From positions 3,906,001 to 3,970,000 of the forward strand of contig NZ_CP015418.1 of the NCBI RefSeq assembly GCF_001633165.1: 64,000 nt of DNA, written 5' to 3'. Below the pieces are notes generated by a model. The model was not told the DNA's origin, did not search any database, and worked only from the letters and a program-made list of their open reading frames with translations. The stretch comes from Rhodovulum sulfidophilum DSM 1374 (GTDB lineage Bacteria > Pseudomonadota > Alphaproteobacteria > Rhodobacterales > Rhodobacteraceae). Below are positions 43,476-52,925 of this stretch, piece by piece; the stretch's first letter is position 1, and every line of letters starts with the position of its first letter. Position numbers and translations under genes: made by a program.

Positions 43476-44465
43476 TCAGGTGCCGATGGCGGCCCGGAAC
43501 GGCTTGTCCCTCCGGAACATCCTCTCGTAGCTGTCATGGGTGAATGGTGTCGCCAGCTGGTTCATTCCGGTTTTCTCGCACCAGGCCGCCACGAAATCCG
43601 ACCGCTCAACCACCCCTTCCCTCCTGGCAACGGCAAGCGCCACGGCATCGACGACCATGTCGATGACCAGGCCCCACCTGAATGCGCCGGCAGTCGCGAG
43701 GCGGTGCAGGAAATCTCCCGTTGGCAGGCTCGCATCTACATTAAGCCCCGCGCTGATGGCGTAGCTGCCGACGATTTCGTTGAGGATTTCGTAATCCTGT
43801 GCCGGATGCCCGGGCGCACTGCTCAGATCAATTTCCTGGAACTCGATCCTTGTCATCAGCCGATCGAGCTGCGGCTCGCGTTGCACATAGCCTCCCAGCT
43901 CCGGAACCCCCGAAAGGATCAACATGAGGGGCCAGTCATGTGACTTCATGAGCGTCTTAAACGCATCCAGGACGCTCAGAACCTCGGCATCCGACTTTCC
44001 GCGCATGATATGCTGGGCTTCGTCGTAGTAGATCCCGACGACGCCCTGGAGCTTGGCCTGCTTGACGACCAGATCCCAGATCTCAAACTGGGTTCGGCGC
44101 GTCTTGTTCGTAATCGGATAGCCCAAGGCGTGAAGCGTCTTGCGGCCAAGATCCTTCCAGGACCCTTTCGCCTCAAGCACGCAGCTTGCAAACCGCGCAT
44201 CCTTGCCGTCCGGCAAGAGAACGGCGGTCTCGTTGAAGCGGTTCAGCATGTCCGAGATCTCGGCTGTCTTACCCGAGCCGGACAGCCCGGTCAGAAGGAG
44301 GCTACGTGCCTCGAAGGCCTTCCCGGAATGCAGACGCCCCAGGTGGCGACTGAAGAGCTGCGCGAAGGTCTGCTGAAGTTTCTCGCCCCTGGCGAGCGGG
44401 AAATGACGCTGCGCCAGGTCCGCATTCAGATTTGCCAGCGAGGGAATGATGAACGGGTTGGTCAC
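43476..44465 (-). CDS. tniB: TniB/TnsC-like transposition AAA+ ATPase
   Basis: 329 residues from a GTG start (44463-44465) overlapping the upstream TGA (GTGA). Walker A: LLLTGLSGSGKTAEI; Walker B: VGIYYDEAQHIMRG; sensor-like ILSGVPELGG with the arginine finger region after it. This is the layout of TniB/TnsC ATPases, which select target DNA and activate the transposase. Full length. The companion transposase upstream is truncated, so the element is likely dead. Confidence 0.82.
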   Translation of the reverse strand: MTNPFIIPSLANLNADLAQRHFPLARGEKLQQTFAQLFSRHLGRLHSGKAFEARSLLLTGLSGSGKTAEISDMLNRFNETAVLLPDGKDARFASCVLEAKGSWKDLGRKTLHALGYPITNKTRRTQFEIWDLVVKQAKLQGVVGIYYDEAQHIMRGKSDAEVLSVLDAFKTLMKSHDWPLMLILSGVPELGGYVQREPQLDRLMTRIEFQEIDLSSAPGHPAQDYEILNEIVGSYAISAGLNVDASLPTGDFLHRLATAGAFRWGLVIDMVVDAVALAVARREGVVERSDFVAAWCEKTGMNQLATPFTHDSYERMFRRDKPFRAAIGT

Positions 44466-45247
44466 AGTTTGCTATCCTTGATGGGGCCGAAGGTCATGGT
44501 CTTGATGTCGTCAGGGCCTGGCGCCGAAGTGGACCCCTTCTCTGGGGCCACATCCGTCGGTCCGGCGGACTGTGGCGGAGGTGCGCTTGCCCTGGGAGGC
44601 GTCGATGGGGACGGCGGTTTGAACGGTGCCGCACCGGCGGGGCGTGCCGGCACCACACCCGACGTGCGCCCCCTGCTCATGAGCTGCCCGGGAGCAGCGG
44701 TGGCGCCGATGTAGGCGGGGGGGCGCGCTTCCACTTGGTGAAGCTTGTCAGCGCGACGCCTGAGCTGCTCGATTTTCTGGTAGCTCAGGGGATCACGAGA
44801 ATCCGGGAAGAACCCGGATTCGGTTGCGCGGCGCTGCATGGCTTCGCTCAGGTTCTCCTCATGAAGAACACGCAGGCTGGGATTGGATGCCGTGGCGTTC
44901 TCCATGATCTCAATGGCTTCTTCGAGCGATTGATCCTTGAAGATCGTCATGCTCAAACGGGTCTTCGCGACCTCCTTGACACCCTCTGCAGTGACATAGA
45001 CCTCGCGAAGATCGTCTGGATCGAGATGCACGGTGACCTCTTTCTCGGTGCCGGCCGCCAAGTTTTGAAGTGCCGTCGAGTTGAACGGGATATTGAATGC
45101 CCTCACACCTTCGGATGTCGTGGTCGCCTGGACTTTTTCTCCAAGGTGCAAACAACGGCTTCGCTGGGAGGGCGCCTCAATAGGCCCATAGCGCCGCAGC
45201 GCTTCTTCCCGTTTCTGACGAGGGGTGCGGAGCCGTCCAGGAGCCAT
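44462..45247 (-). pseudogene. C-terminal fragment of a TniA/MuA-type transposase
   Basis: The frame contains GRLRTPRQKREEALRRYGP, then FNIPFNSTALQNLAAG and EKEVTVHLDPDDLREVYVTA, the Mu-transposase C-terminal barrel (the v.v..dp.Dl..v.V motif). The catalytic DDE core is missing; the ATG at 45247 falls inside homology. The Pro-rich C-terminal region (PPSPSTPPRASAPPPQ) may contact TniB. Truncated 5' and followed by a disordered repeat-rich segment up to 45600. Confidence 0.75.
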
Positions 45248-45619
45248 GTCCGGAATGTACCGACGGCTGGCTCGTGGAACGCAAAGGACGATACGGGACC
45301 TTCCTGGGCTGCGTCCGTTTCCCAGATTGCACCGGAAAGTCGAAGAAGGAACGCCAAGTAGGCAAGCGAACAAGTGGCGAACTAGACGCCGGAAAGCGGC
45401 AGCGCCCTTTGGGCAAGCCCGGCCGGAGATAACGCTCAAACGCGGCGCAACGGGCGGACTGCGGACGTTCGGGACCGTTCCAAAGCAACGGCAGAGCGTC
45501 CGCAAAGCGGACCTTCACCGAAGCGCAACCCCCAGTGCGGCGGACTCTGGCAGTTTGGCCAAGGGTGGTCTTGCCGCACGCCTTTGCTAACAGCTGATTA
45601 AGCTATCGCAGCAGGATTG
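45248..45619. other. Repeat-rich intergenic DNA at the truncated transposon edge
   Basis: No supported gene. Contains short related blocks (GCGGACGTTCGGGACC, GCGTCCGCAAAGCGGACC) of the kind that recurs as dispersed intergenic repeats elsewhere (48664, 49290). This is likely where the transposase 5' end was lost. Confidence 0.35.
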
Positions 45620-46249
45620 CTAGTCTTTAGAGAGATAATGGCAATCTGTCTGAACGTCGAGCAAATCGGAGAAAGCGTCAATTTCCAACTTCTCAGCAAG
45701 ACCAATTTTGAATGTTGCGGATTGAGAAAAAAATATGTCAATGTGATTCAGTGGGTGCAGCTTCCCATTCTCTCGAACAGGGTCATGATCAAAGCGCAGA
45801 TACCCATCGTCCGAATTGACCAATTCACTAAGTGCAACCCAAAGAGTATCCGGATCATCGGATACGCCCATGATGTCGTCTGCAAATCCGAGAATTTCGA
45901 AATTCTGAAAAGATTCTGTGCTAGAAAGGGTCGCAATGATCTCAGAGGTTAATTTGCTGCTGAGGTCGATTCCAGAACGCAGGGTGCAAGAGTAAAATCC
46001 ATCAGAAGTCTTCACATGAAATGGCAAGGCCGTGGAAAATACCTTCCCATCACTTTCCAGAAATATTCGGTGCATTTTACCTGTACAAACGATCATTCTT
46101 CCATGAACTTGACCCGGATCTGGCTCAACGAAGGATAAGATAGTCTTTGCCGCCTGCATCCAAAATAATACGATATTGGCCCTCTCACGGAAAGCTGATA
46201 AAAGGCTTGCGACCTGATATCCATCCAGATTAAAAGAGAGGGTGTTCAT
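45620..46249 (-). CDS. Unknown protein, partner of the helicase gene
   Basis: 209 residues; ATG overlaps the helicase TGA (46246-46249, ATGA), so the two are co-translated. Starts MNTLSFNLDGYQVASLLSAF, no signal peptide, no transmembrane segment. Contains LSSKLTSEIIATLSSTESFQ and a C-terminal FKIGLAEKLEIDAFSDLLD. No nuclease motif recognised. AT-richer than the flanks, like the helicase. Function unknown. Confidence 0.6.
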   Translation of the reverse strand: MNTLSFNLDGYQVASLLSAFRERANIVLFWMQAAKTILSFVEPDPGQVHGRMIVCTGKMHRIFLESDGKVFSTALPFHVKTSDGFYSCTLRSGIDLSSKLTSEIIATLSSTESFQNFEILGFADDIMGVSDDPDTLWVALSELVNSDDGYLRFDHDPVRENGKLHPLNHIDIFFSQSATFKIGLAEKLEIDAFSDLLDVQTDCHYLSKD

Positions 46250-48270
46250 AGCCCCTCCTTTTTGAGCATCTTTCTATAATTGAATTCTGCAATCTCGGAT
46301 ATCTCGTGCCGATCAAATTCCTCACCTGAGGTCGCTCTAATTACTCTGCGAAGCTCCTGCCTGAAGATTGGGAGAATGCCAATCTCGTCAAATATATCCT
46401 CGCAGAAGTCGTAGAAGGATGTGCGAACATTGTCTTGAGTAATAGTTGTCATGATCTCGGCGCGCTCTTCTACAGAAGGTGGTTGCACCTCGATGAATCC
46501 GGAGGCGTTAATTGTATTCAAGCCCTGCCTTATCCGAGCCATCATCGTCTCATCCTGTTTCTGGGAAACGATCAAATATGATCTCAAGAAAGAACGCGTT
46601 AGCGTCATGTAAAGTGAGTTCCGGTAGGCCAACCCCCTCGATAGATTGCTGGTTACGCAAATAACAAAGGGGAACTCGAGGCCCTTCACGTTATTTCTAT
46701 TGCTGATAAATAGCCTGCCGTGGAGTTTTCTTTTGCTTTCTACGGCCTTATTTACAATCCAACCGGTCTCGCGCGGTATAATCTGCGCAAGGGTATCCTG
46801 AAGAGCGTAAATCTGATTTCCATCATCCACCAGAATAATGCCGATGTCATCCGGAGTGATGGTCGGATTCTCTTCCGAGATAGATCTTATGGCCTCAAGC
46901 ACAAGTTCCGCCACCTTTTTGTTGTCGAAGGCTTCTCCTTCAATAATTGAAACCGATGGAACATCTGCAGCCGATATGTCTTCGAACCGCCGAAGGGGCT
47001 CGCGCTTCAGTCGGTAGAAGCTCTTGTCGAAAGTGGCCTCGACGATATAGCCGCAAGTCTGCCACTCATCATCGTCAAGCCACCGAAGCTTTTTTTCCTC
47101 AAATAACCCCATCCCAAGAGAGTGAGCAAACATCAGCGCCCTAGGGTCCGTTCTGTAACATTTACTCAGAAGGAAATCGGGTGAGATGCTTGGTTTAATT
47201 TTTGCATCGAAAATGCTCTGAAATATATCCCCAGCGATAATCACGTACTCCTTCGCGACGAGCTCGCAAAGATCAAGAAACGATTGAGGGAAGTCCTGAC
47301 TCTCGTCGATCAGAATATATTCGAATGCATATTCCAACCCCTCTTTTTTTGCCTTGATTGCCTCAATTGCCGCCTTGCACGCCGCATCAAACGAAGATTG
47401 TCCGAAGGTGTAGAACGGAACGTCAAAGTAGTGGCAAATGTACCTGTATGTGCCGGAGTTTGGATTGCCACGAGACCCCCAAGCGTGCATGCACCAAAGA
47501 CGGCGGTCCCACTCAATCTGCTGCTCAACCTTCATAAAGTTAAAGAACTCTGGGATCCTTTTTCTCAGGTTGTCTGCTAGAATTCGATTGTGGCATGTCA
47601 GCAAGATTCTGGAGCTTGGATTTCTAATGTATATATCTTTGAGCTTGTGAAGTAAAAGCTCCGTTTTCCCGGTTCCAGAAAGCCCTTGAATGTGCACAGA
47701 CTTTTTGTTTATGGGTTTGTAAATAAAACGCGTCTGGTCCGCATCGAAGAGTTGGATTTTCTGTTTAACTTTATCAAGAAGGTTGTCTGGAACTTCTGCC
47801 GTAGCTCTCTCGATGTCGTTAATGCTGCCGGTCACCAAAGATATGACCAGCTCGGACAGCCTCCGCTTTCCGGGGTCTTCAATGCGGCTATCTTGAATGT
47901 ATCGCTCGATGTCATATTCGGCGCCATCGGGGACGGTAAAGATGAGATCTTTGCGCCACTTTCGGGGTCGGCCAATCGCATCCTTGTACTCATACTTGTC
48001 CGAAATGGAACCCACATCCTCAAGGAAATCTTCGATAAATTCGCTGAATCCGTCCTCATCTTCGGAGAAGTTGATGAGGCAGATTTTTCGACCTGGTGAC
48101 ATAACCACCGCACAATCTTCATTATCGTAGTCATACCGATCATCACCGAGAGGCTGATTAACAATGTAAATCTGTGCGCTCTTTTTTGAGGACCAGTTTT
48201 CAAGCTCGTCGTAGAGGGCTTGATTTCGTTCGTCTTTTTCGGCCTGGAGGAAGAAAAAGCTGCTCGTCAT
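46246..48270 (-). CDS. UvrD/SF1-type helicase-like ATPase (candidate defence gene)
   Basis: 674 residues. Walker A IQGLSGTGKTELL at 194-206, Walker B/DExQ YILIDESQDFP at 318-328, motif III-like FQSIFDA, and the motif V region NNVKGLEFPFVICV near 567-580; C-terminal motif VI-like LYMTLTRSFLRSYL. Residues 1-185 are an accessory domain without a clear nuclease signature. Relatives without the usual UvrD insertion domains often occur in defence islands (for instance the helicase component of Gabija). Co-translated with the 209-residue protein. GC content is well below the host operons. Confidence 0.72.
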   Translation of the reverse strand: MTSSFFFLQAEKDERNQALYDELENWSSKKSAQIYIVNQPLGDDRYDYDNEDCAVVMSPGRKICLINFSEDEDGFSEFIEDFLEDVGSISDKYEYKDAIGRPRKWRKDLIFTVPDGAEYDIERYIQDSRIEDPGKRRLSELVISLVTGSINDIERATAEVPDNLLDKVKQKIQLFDADQTRFIYKPINKKSVHIQGLSGTGKTELLLHKLKDIYIRNPSSRILLTCHNRILADNLRKRIPEFFNFMKVEQQIEWDRRLWCMHAWGSRGNPNSGTYRYICHYFDVPFYTFGQSSFDAACKAAIEAIKAKKEGLEYAFEYILIDESQDFPQSFLDLCELVAKEYVIIAGDIFQSIFDAKIKPSISPDFLLSKCYRTDPRALMFAHSLGMGLFEEKKLRWLDDDEWQTCGYIVEATFDKSFYRLKREPLRRFEDISAADVPSVSIIEGEAFDNKKVAELVLEAIRSISEENPTITPDDIGIILVDDGNQIYALQDTLAQIIPRETGWIVNKAVESKRKLHGRLFISNRNNVKGLEFPFVICVTSNLSRGLAYRNSLYMTLTRSFLRSYLIVSQKQDETMMARIRQGLNTINASGFIEVQPPSVEERAEIMTTITQDNVRTSFYDFCEDIFDEIGILPIFRQELRRVIRATSGEEFDRHEISEIAEFNYRKMLKKEGL

Positions 48271-48692
48271 AGTTCCCTCGCGACGTTGTGGATGGCGCGT
48301 TTTGAGCTAGCTAGCCCGCTCGACGCCATAGCTGACGCTGAGAATTTCATTGCGCCATTGCAAACCCGAAATTTAACATAAGCCTTTGATCTGAGGTAGT
48401 AAACGGTGTATCGCGCCATCACCGGCATGCAGCCGCTGTCCAATCCTTTGGAGAGGCCCGTCGATCCAATGGAGCGCGTTGCTGCGGTGCGTGGATCGCG
48501 CAGAGAAGGTTCGAGATCCGCCTTCGTGTTGCGGCGCATCTTCCCCTGCCACGAATGGCATGACAGCCGCGTTTAGGGCTGCCTGCGTTGCGGTTTTGGA
48601 ACTCATCTACGCGCAAGCAGATGTCCGCTTATGCGATTCGTCAACTGGCAACGGTAGGGTGCGCCGAACGACCGCTATCGGCAGCGAGCCTC
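48271..48692. other. Intergenic DNA with dispersed repeat motif
   Basis: No supported gene. Near 48665-48690 CGAACGACCGCTATCGGCAG matches CGAAGGTCCGCTATCGGCAG around 49288 and related blocks near 53440 and 53860, suggesting a dispersed intergenic repeat family of this genome. Confidence 0.4.
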
Positions 48693-49169
48693 CTAGAAGG
48701 GGACTTGTCTGAGAAGTGGTAGCCTGGCCGCGTCATCAAGGAGTGCATCCAGTTCGGCCAGTTTTTTTATACCGATAGATCGCTGGCCATTCTTCTGCAT
48801 GGATCCCGCAGCTTCCCAAGCAATGGCACCGGGGCCATTGAATACCACGGATATCTTTGAGCCTTTGGGGCGGCAGAGTACCAGTAGGTGCTCAGGCCGG
48901 TGGCGAATTGCGACGCTTTTGCCCTGCGTCAACTTGATCTCGACGGGCCTTCCGCTGGAGCTCACCGCGTCGTGCCCCTTTGTCGAAGCCGGGTTCAAAT
49001 TTAGTCCGAACATGTAGGATGCCACGACTTCACCGACGCTCCCGACAAGGTGGCCGTCCAGAGTGAACTTTCGTCCCGGGAACAAGTCTTCCAAGTTTTC
49101 AGTCGCTTCGTAGAGTTGGTCTAGGAGGACGCGAACCCGTTCCCAGTCTATCTCGTTTGGCATCCTCAT
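48693..49169 (-). CDS. DUF6998-like PD-(D/E)xK-fold candidate protein
   Basis: 158 residues from ATG at 49167-49169. LFPGRKFTLDGHLVGSVGEV followed by VASYMFGLNL and KGHDAVSSSGRPVEIKLTQG is close to the DUF6998 pattern, in which D..(E)xK (HDAV...VEIK) resembles a nuclease active site. Such proteins are typically stand-alone and suspected of defence. No partner gene. Function not established. Confidence 0.55.
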   Translation of the reverse strand: MRMPNEIDWERVRVLLDQLYEATENLEDLFPGRKFTLDGHLVGSVGEVVASYMFGLNLNPASTKGHDAVSSSGRPVEIKLTQGKSVAIRHRPEHLLVLCRPKGSKISVVFNGPGAIAWEAAGSMQKNGQRSIGIKKLAELDALLDDAARLPLLRQVPF

Positions 49170-49491
49170 TGCCTTCAAATCTCGGATCTGGTTCTGCGTG
49201 CAGGAGGTTTATGGACTTTGCAAGTGCAGAGGCGGTTGCACGAACGACAGCTTCGATCTTCTGTGGTAATTAGTCGCGCCGAGCACGAAGGTCCGCTATC
49301 GGCAGCGAGTGGCTTGGCCGCTTTGACAGATGAGTCGCTGCTGGTTGTGCCTTGGACGAACAGCGGCGGAGCGCCCTAGGCGATCCCGACGGGCTAGACT
49401 TAGGGCAGCGCGCGTACGCGAGCGGCGATCTACAGGCAATGTGGGCAGCCAGGATCGGGGGGCGGACAGTCAGCCAAGAGAGGGGTAGCAG
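49170..49491. other. Intergenic DNA with repeat motif, no supported gene
   Basis: Contains GGTCCGCTATCGGCAGCGAG at about 49288-49307, a copy of the motif near 48670. The rest has weak frames with no ribosome site. Confidence 0.35.
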
Positions 49492-49992
49492 CTACTCGCA
49501 AGCAATGCCGTCTCGGTCCCTATCTAACCGATAGACATCCGGCCCTACCACTCGGAAAGGGCCTCGCACATAGGCGGGGCCATTCCCGGAACCACCCGCG
49601 CAGTCCACATCGCTGGCAATGGGGACGCAAGCGCCACTATAGCTGGGATGGCATCGACGTTCTGTCCTCGGGATCGAGGGCGCTGGGGAGGCTACTATCG
49701 GCTTCCGCCTGGAGAGATATCTGGAAGACATCCAGCCAGTTCGACCGTTGAAGGAGATTTCGCGCCAGCCCGATTGCTCTGAAAGCCCGATGACCCGAGT
49801 TCCCGCAGTCAGCGATCCGAAGCGAGGATTCTCAATGCTGGGTCCAGTTCGCACGTTCACCATGTCTCCTGTAACATAGAGCATTGTACGAGCTGACCCC
49901 TCACTATCAAAACGAGGGCTATTCGCTTCACTTGCTACGTATAGGAGCAGGCCGACGGAGGCGAGGGCGACGATCACTTTCCAAGATGCCAT
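49492..49992 (-). CDS. SH3-like plus excalibur calcium-binding secreted protein
   Basis: 166 residues. Signal anchor WKVIVALASVGLLLYVASEA; an SH3_3 domain (VTGDMVNVRTGPSIENPRFG, GTRVIGLSEQSGWREI, GWMSSRYL, residues ~40-95); and a C-terminal excalibur motif CHPSYSGACVP...DVDC...DRDRDGIACE (residues ~112-166), with the DxDxDGxxCE calcium loop. Likely periplasmic or cell-wall associated; the combination is frequent in secreted nuclease-like and envelope proteins. Confidence 0.75.
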   Translation of the reverse strand: MASWKVIVALASVGLLLYVASEANSPRFDSEGSARTMLYVTGDMVNVRTGPSIENPRFGSLTAGTRVIGLSEQSGWREISFNGRTGWMSSRYLSRRKPIVASPAPSIPRTERRCHPSYSGACVPIASDVDCAGGSGNGPAYVRGPFRVVGPDVYRLDRDRDGIACE

Positions 49993-50189
49993 CGTTCATC
50001 TCTGAAATTCTGCGCCCCTTAGATCAATAGGCCTTCTTGCCTCAGTCTGGCAATTTCCCTGAGCGAGTTTTTCAGATGATTTTGAGATAAACCCAATGGC
50101 TGTTGAGCGCCTTGCCGTCTGGCTTTAGCTGGGTTGTGCGGGATATTCAATTCTCACGTGGTAGAAATGTTAGTTTTTACACGGGGCGA

Positions 50190-50846
50190 CTAATCGTCAC
50201 GAAGGAGGCGCTGTCTGTCATGGGGATGCCTGCGCCAGGCTTCCTCGATGACATACATTTCCGGCGCCTCGTGCTCGTGTTCACCGCCGATCGGTGCGGG
50301 TAACTTGGCGGCGCGAATGGCCGTTGTAACTTGCTCTGTGACGAATTGGGCGTCGGTGAGAATCTCCTGAAAGCCGTCCTTCAAAGCCGGATAGTTCGCA
50401 ACGAAGGCTCCAACCGCCACCACCCCGGCATATATCTCACCTCGAATTGAGCCTTCTTCGAGGTGCCCTAGTTGAAAATATGCTCCAACGCCTCGCCGCC
50501 CCTCTCGCCAACTGCTTTGAGCGATGTGGCGAGAGATCGAATACAGAAAGCGTTCGGCATCAAGCTCGCGGAGTTCAAGAGGTGTGTCGAACGAAAGCTG
50601 CAACCTGAACTGTGAGACTTCGTTTCCATACCCGCTGGTCTGATAGTTGAAGTCCGAAATCTGTTCATCGAGAATCCATTTCTTGCCCTCGTCATTCACG
50701 AACTTTCCACGTTTAAGCGTGTTCCCAAATGGATTTGGGGAGTTCGGTAGATCGGCTAGGCGAAGAAGTTCCTCGAATGGTGGGGGCTCAACTTCGACGG
50801 CTTCGAGTGCTTTTAGGTCAATTTCATAGTGCTTATTCGAAGCCAT
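50190..50846 (-). CDS. Hypothetical cytoplasmic protein
   Basis: 218 residues starting MASNKHYEIDLKALEAVEVE. No signal or membrane segment. Segments FRLQLSFDTPLELRELDAER and SWREGRRGVGAYFQLGHLEE are the most distinctive. No family recognised. Ends just before an IS3 element on the other strand. Confidence 0.5.
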   Translation of the reverse strand: MASNKHYEIDLKALEAVEVEPPPFEELLRLADLPNSPNPFGNTLKRGKFVNDEGKKWILDEQISDFNYQTSGYGNEVSQFRLQLSFDTPLELRELDAERFLYSISRHIAQSSWREGRRGVGAYFQLGHLEEGSIRGEIYAGVVAVGAFVANYPALKDGFQEILTDAQFVTEQVTTAIRAAKLPAPIGGEHEHEAPEMYVIEEAWRRHPHDRQRLLRDD

Positions 50847-51005
50847 TCGCGGCGCCTTGTCTCATTTTTCAAAAGGTTAGCCGCTTATTTGACCTCACGC
50901 AATCCGCGCCTGCGATGGTGCGCGCGAGCATTGCTCCTGACCTGCCCCCCGGAAGTTCCCTCGCTGTGATGTAGAGTCTGCCCAACCTGAGAAGGAGCAG
51001 ACGAT

Positions 51006-51269
51006 ATGAGAAAAAGCCGTTTCACCGAGGCGCAGATTATTGGGATGCTCAAGGAGCAGGAGGCTGGTTTGCCGAGCTCCGAGCTTTGCCGGAAGCACGG
51101 GCTGAGCCCCGCGACGTTCTACAAGCTCAAAGCCAAGTATGGCGGGATGGATCTGTCGGACGCCAAGCGGCTGAAGCAGCTCGAGGACGAGAACGCGAAG
51201 CTGAAACGCCTACTGGCGGATGCGATGCTGGACAACGTGGTTCTGAAGGATCTGTTGGGAAAACCCTGA
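51006..51269 (+). CDS. IS3-family OrfA (helix-turn-helix and leucine zipper)
   Basis: 87 residues. [20 protein letters not shown] plus [17 protein letters not shown] is the HTH; the zipper [20 protein letters not shown] follows. Stops at 51269 unless the -1 shift occurs. Confidence 0.92.
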   Translation: MRKSRFTEAQIIGMLKEQEAGLPSSELCRKHGLSPATFYKLKAKYGGMDLSDAKRLKQLEDENAKLKRLLADAMLDNVVLKDLLGKP

Positions 51270-52159
51270 CGACACCGATGGCGCGGCGGGACGCGGTGTT
51301 GCGGGCGATGAAGGACCATCCGATCTCTCAACGCCGGGCCTGCGTCCTGATCGGTGTCGATCCGAAGACGGTGCGGCGTGAACGGCCGCCCGACAACCCG
51401 GAAATCCGTGAGGAAATGCACAAGATCGCCGAGGAGCGCCGTCGCTTCGGCTATCGGCGCGTGGGTATCCTGCTGGAGCGCAAGGGCATGATCATGAACG
51501 AGAAGAAGCTCTACCGCATCTACCGGGAAGAGGGCCTGTCGGTGCGCCGCCGCCGTGGCCGCAAACGGGCGCGCGGCAGCCGAACCCCGATGCCAGTGCC
51601 CCTGCAGCCAAATCAGCGTTGGTCGCTGGACTTCCTATCGGACACATTCGGGGCCTGCCGGAAGTACCGCATCTTGGCCGTGAACGACGATTGCTGCCGC
51701 GAGAACCTGGCGCTGATCGCTGACACCAGCATCTCGGGAGCCAGGGTGGCGCGGGAGCTTGATGCGCTGGTCAGGGTCTACGGAAAACCGGCCTGCATCG
51801 TCAGTGACAATGGCACCGAGTTCACCAGCAAGGCCATCCTGAAATGGGCCAACGAGAACGGTGTTGAATGGCACTACATCGATCCGGGCAAGCCCCAGCA
51901 GAATGGCTACATCGAAAGCTTCAACGGCAGCCTGCGCGACGAATGCCTGAACGAGGAGATCTTCGACAGACTGGCCGATGCCCGGCGCAAACTGGCAATC
52001 TGGCGATACGATTATAACCACGTCAGGCCGCATTCCTCGCTGGGCAACAAGACCCCCGCAGAAGCTCGCCGGGCGCTTGAGCAATCTGAGGGCTCCGCGC
52101 CCGGCGCGCTTGCCACACCTGAAACCTACCACTATCAACCCCAAGGGCTCTCGTTATGA
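51006..52159 (+). CDS. IS3-family OrfAB transposase made by -1 frameshifting
   Basis: A slippery heptamer G GGA AAA (51257-51263) in the zero frame just before the OrfA stop permits a -1 shift into the OrfB frame. OrfB carries the DDE integrase core: [10 protein letters not shown] (first Asp), [10 protein letters not shown] (second Asp), [17 protein letters not shown] (Glu), and the C-terminal [18 protein letters not shown] tail. Fusion gives a full transposase of ~383 residues. Confidence 0.85.
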
Positions 52160-52199
52160 ACGAGGGACGACCGGGGGGCAGGTCACTCCCGTTGGGCTT

Positions 52200-52925
52200 T
52201 TATTGCGAGAATACGAACCCACCACAGCCTGCAGTTTCTGGTGCATCGTCCCCGCCCTCAGACCATTTTTGCTCAGGCATCCAATTTTCTCGAGTCTTTC
52301 CGTGTATTGAGAACCTAATAACTTTCAACGATGCGCCACGTGATATTTCATGTGAGAAATAACTTGGGTAGTACCCAGGGACTTCAATCAGATACGTCCA
52401 GACCCCCCCTAATCCAATTGAGCAAGCAACCGGTGTAAGACTCGCCCCCATATTGTTCAACTCGATTTTCATCTGCTGCATAATTTCGCCTTCCACGACC
52501 GGGGTCAGTAGCGTTTGCGGAGAAAAATTTGCTTCAAAAATCATAGATCGCGTACCGCTAAGATCAATGTGCCATACTATATTGCCAGAACCGTCCAGGT
52601 CTTGTATTTGCCTGCCGCCAAGCAATAAAAGATCGCCCCACTCCCTCATGCCTTTCTTAAAGTTATCTGATCGGATGGCGGATTGAAGGTCCACCCATTG
52701 ATTTCCAGAACGATTAACTCGACTGACCTTGCTAGCCAGTAAATTCCTAACAAAAAGCTCAAATGGAATTGGCTTGTCATTTTTTCGATCTGGGCACGTA
52801 AAGATTACGGCGCCGCTTCCATTTTGGATATTTGGACTGCAATTGCCATGTGAAATTTGTTGTTGCGCCATAGAGCATTCAGGAGCTGCTATGGAAAATA
52901 TGTTAATGCACAATAACAGTGCCAC
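52200..52925 (-). CDS. Exported hypothetical protein with CSPN motif
   Basis: About 241 residues if started at GTG 52925 (VALLLCINIFSIAAPECSMA forms a signal peptide); the frame is open further upstream without a ribosome site. The mature N-terminus carries NCSPNIQNGSGAVIFTC, a motif (CSPNI..G.G.V...C) common in bacterial envelope proteins of unknown function. C-terminal region includes WTYLIEVPGYYPSYFSHEIS. Overlaps the upstream small membrane gene by 23 bp. Confidence 0.5.
   Translation of the reverse strand: MALLLCINIFSIAAPECSMAQQQISHGNCSPNIQNGSGAVIFTCPDRKNDKPIPFELFVRNLLASKVSRVNRSGNQWVDLQSAIRSDNFKKGMREWGDLLLLGGRQIQDLDGSGNIVWHIDLSGTRSMIFEANFSPQTLLTPVVEGEIMQQMKIELNNMGASLTPVACSIGLGGVWTYLIEVPGYYPSYFSHEISRGASLKVIRFSIHGKTRENWMPEQKWSEGGDDAPETAGCGGFVFSQ

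Larger units (their letters stand above)
50938..52185 (+). mobile_element. Intact IS3-family element (likely IS407 group)
   Basis: Terminal inverted repeats TGACCTGCCCCCCGG at 50938-50952 and 52171-52185, extending imperfectly. The flanking CTCC (50934-50937 and 52186-52189) is a 4-bp direct repeat compatible with target duplication of IS407-like elements. Two overlapping genes encode the transposase via frameshifting. Confidence 0.9.

Noticed and set aside
44462..45505. Long version of the TniA-like frame starting at 45505
   Set aside because: The first ~85 residues are Arg/Cys-rich and not transposase-like; they lie in repeat-rich intergenic DNA.
46246..48270. Assignment of the helicase gene to Gabija GajB
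   Set aside because: The partner has no OLD/TOPRIM motif and the N-terminal extension is not typical; a general SF1 call was kept.
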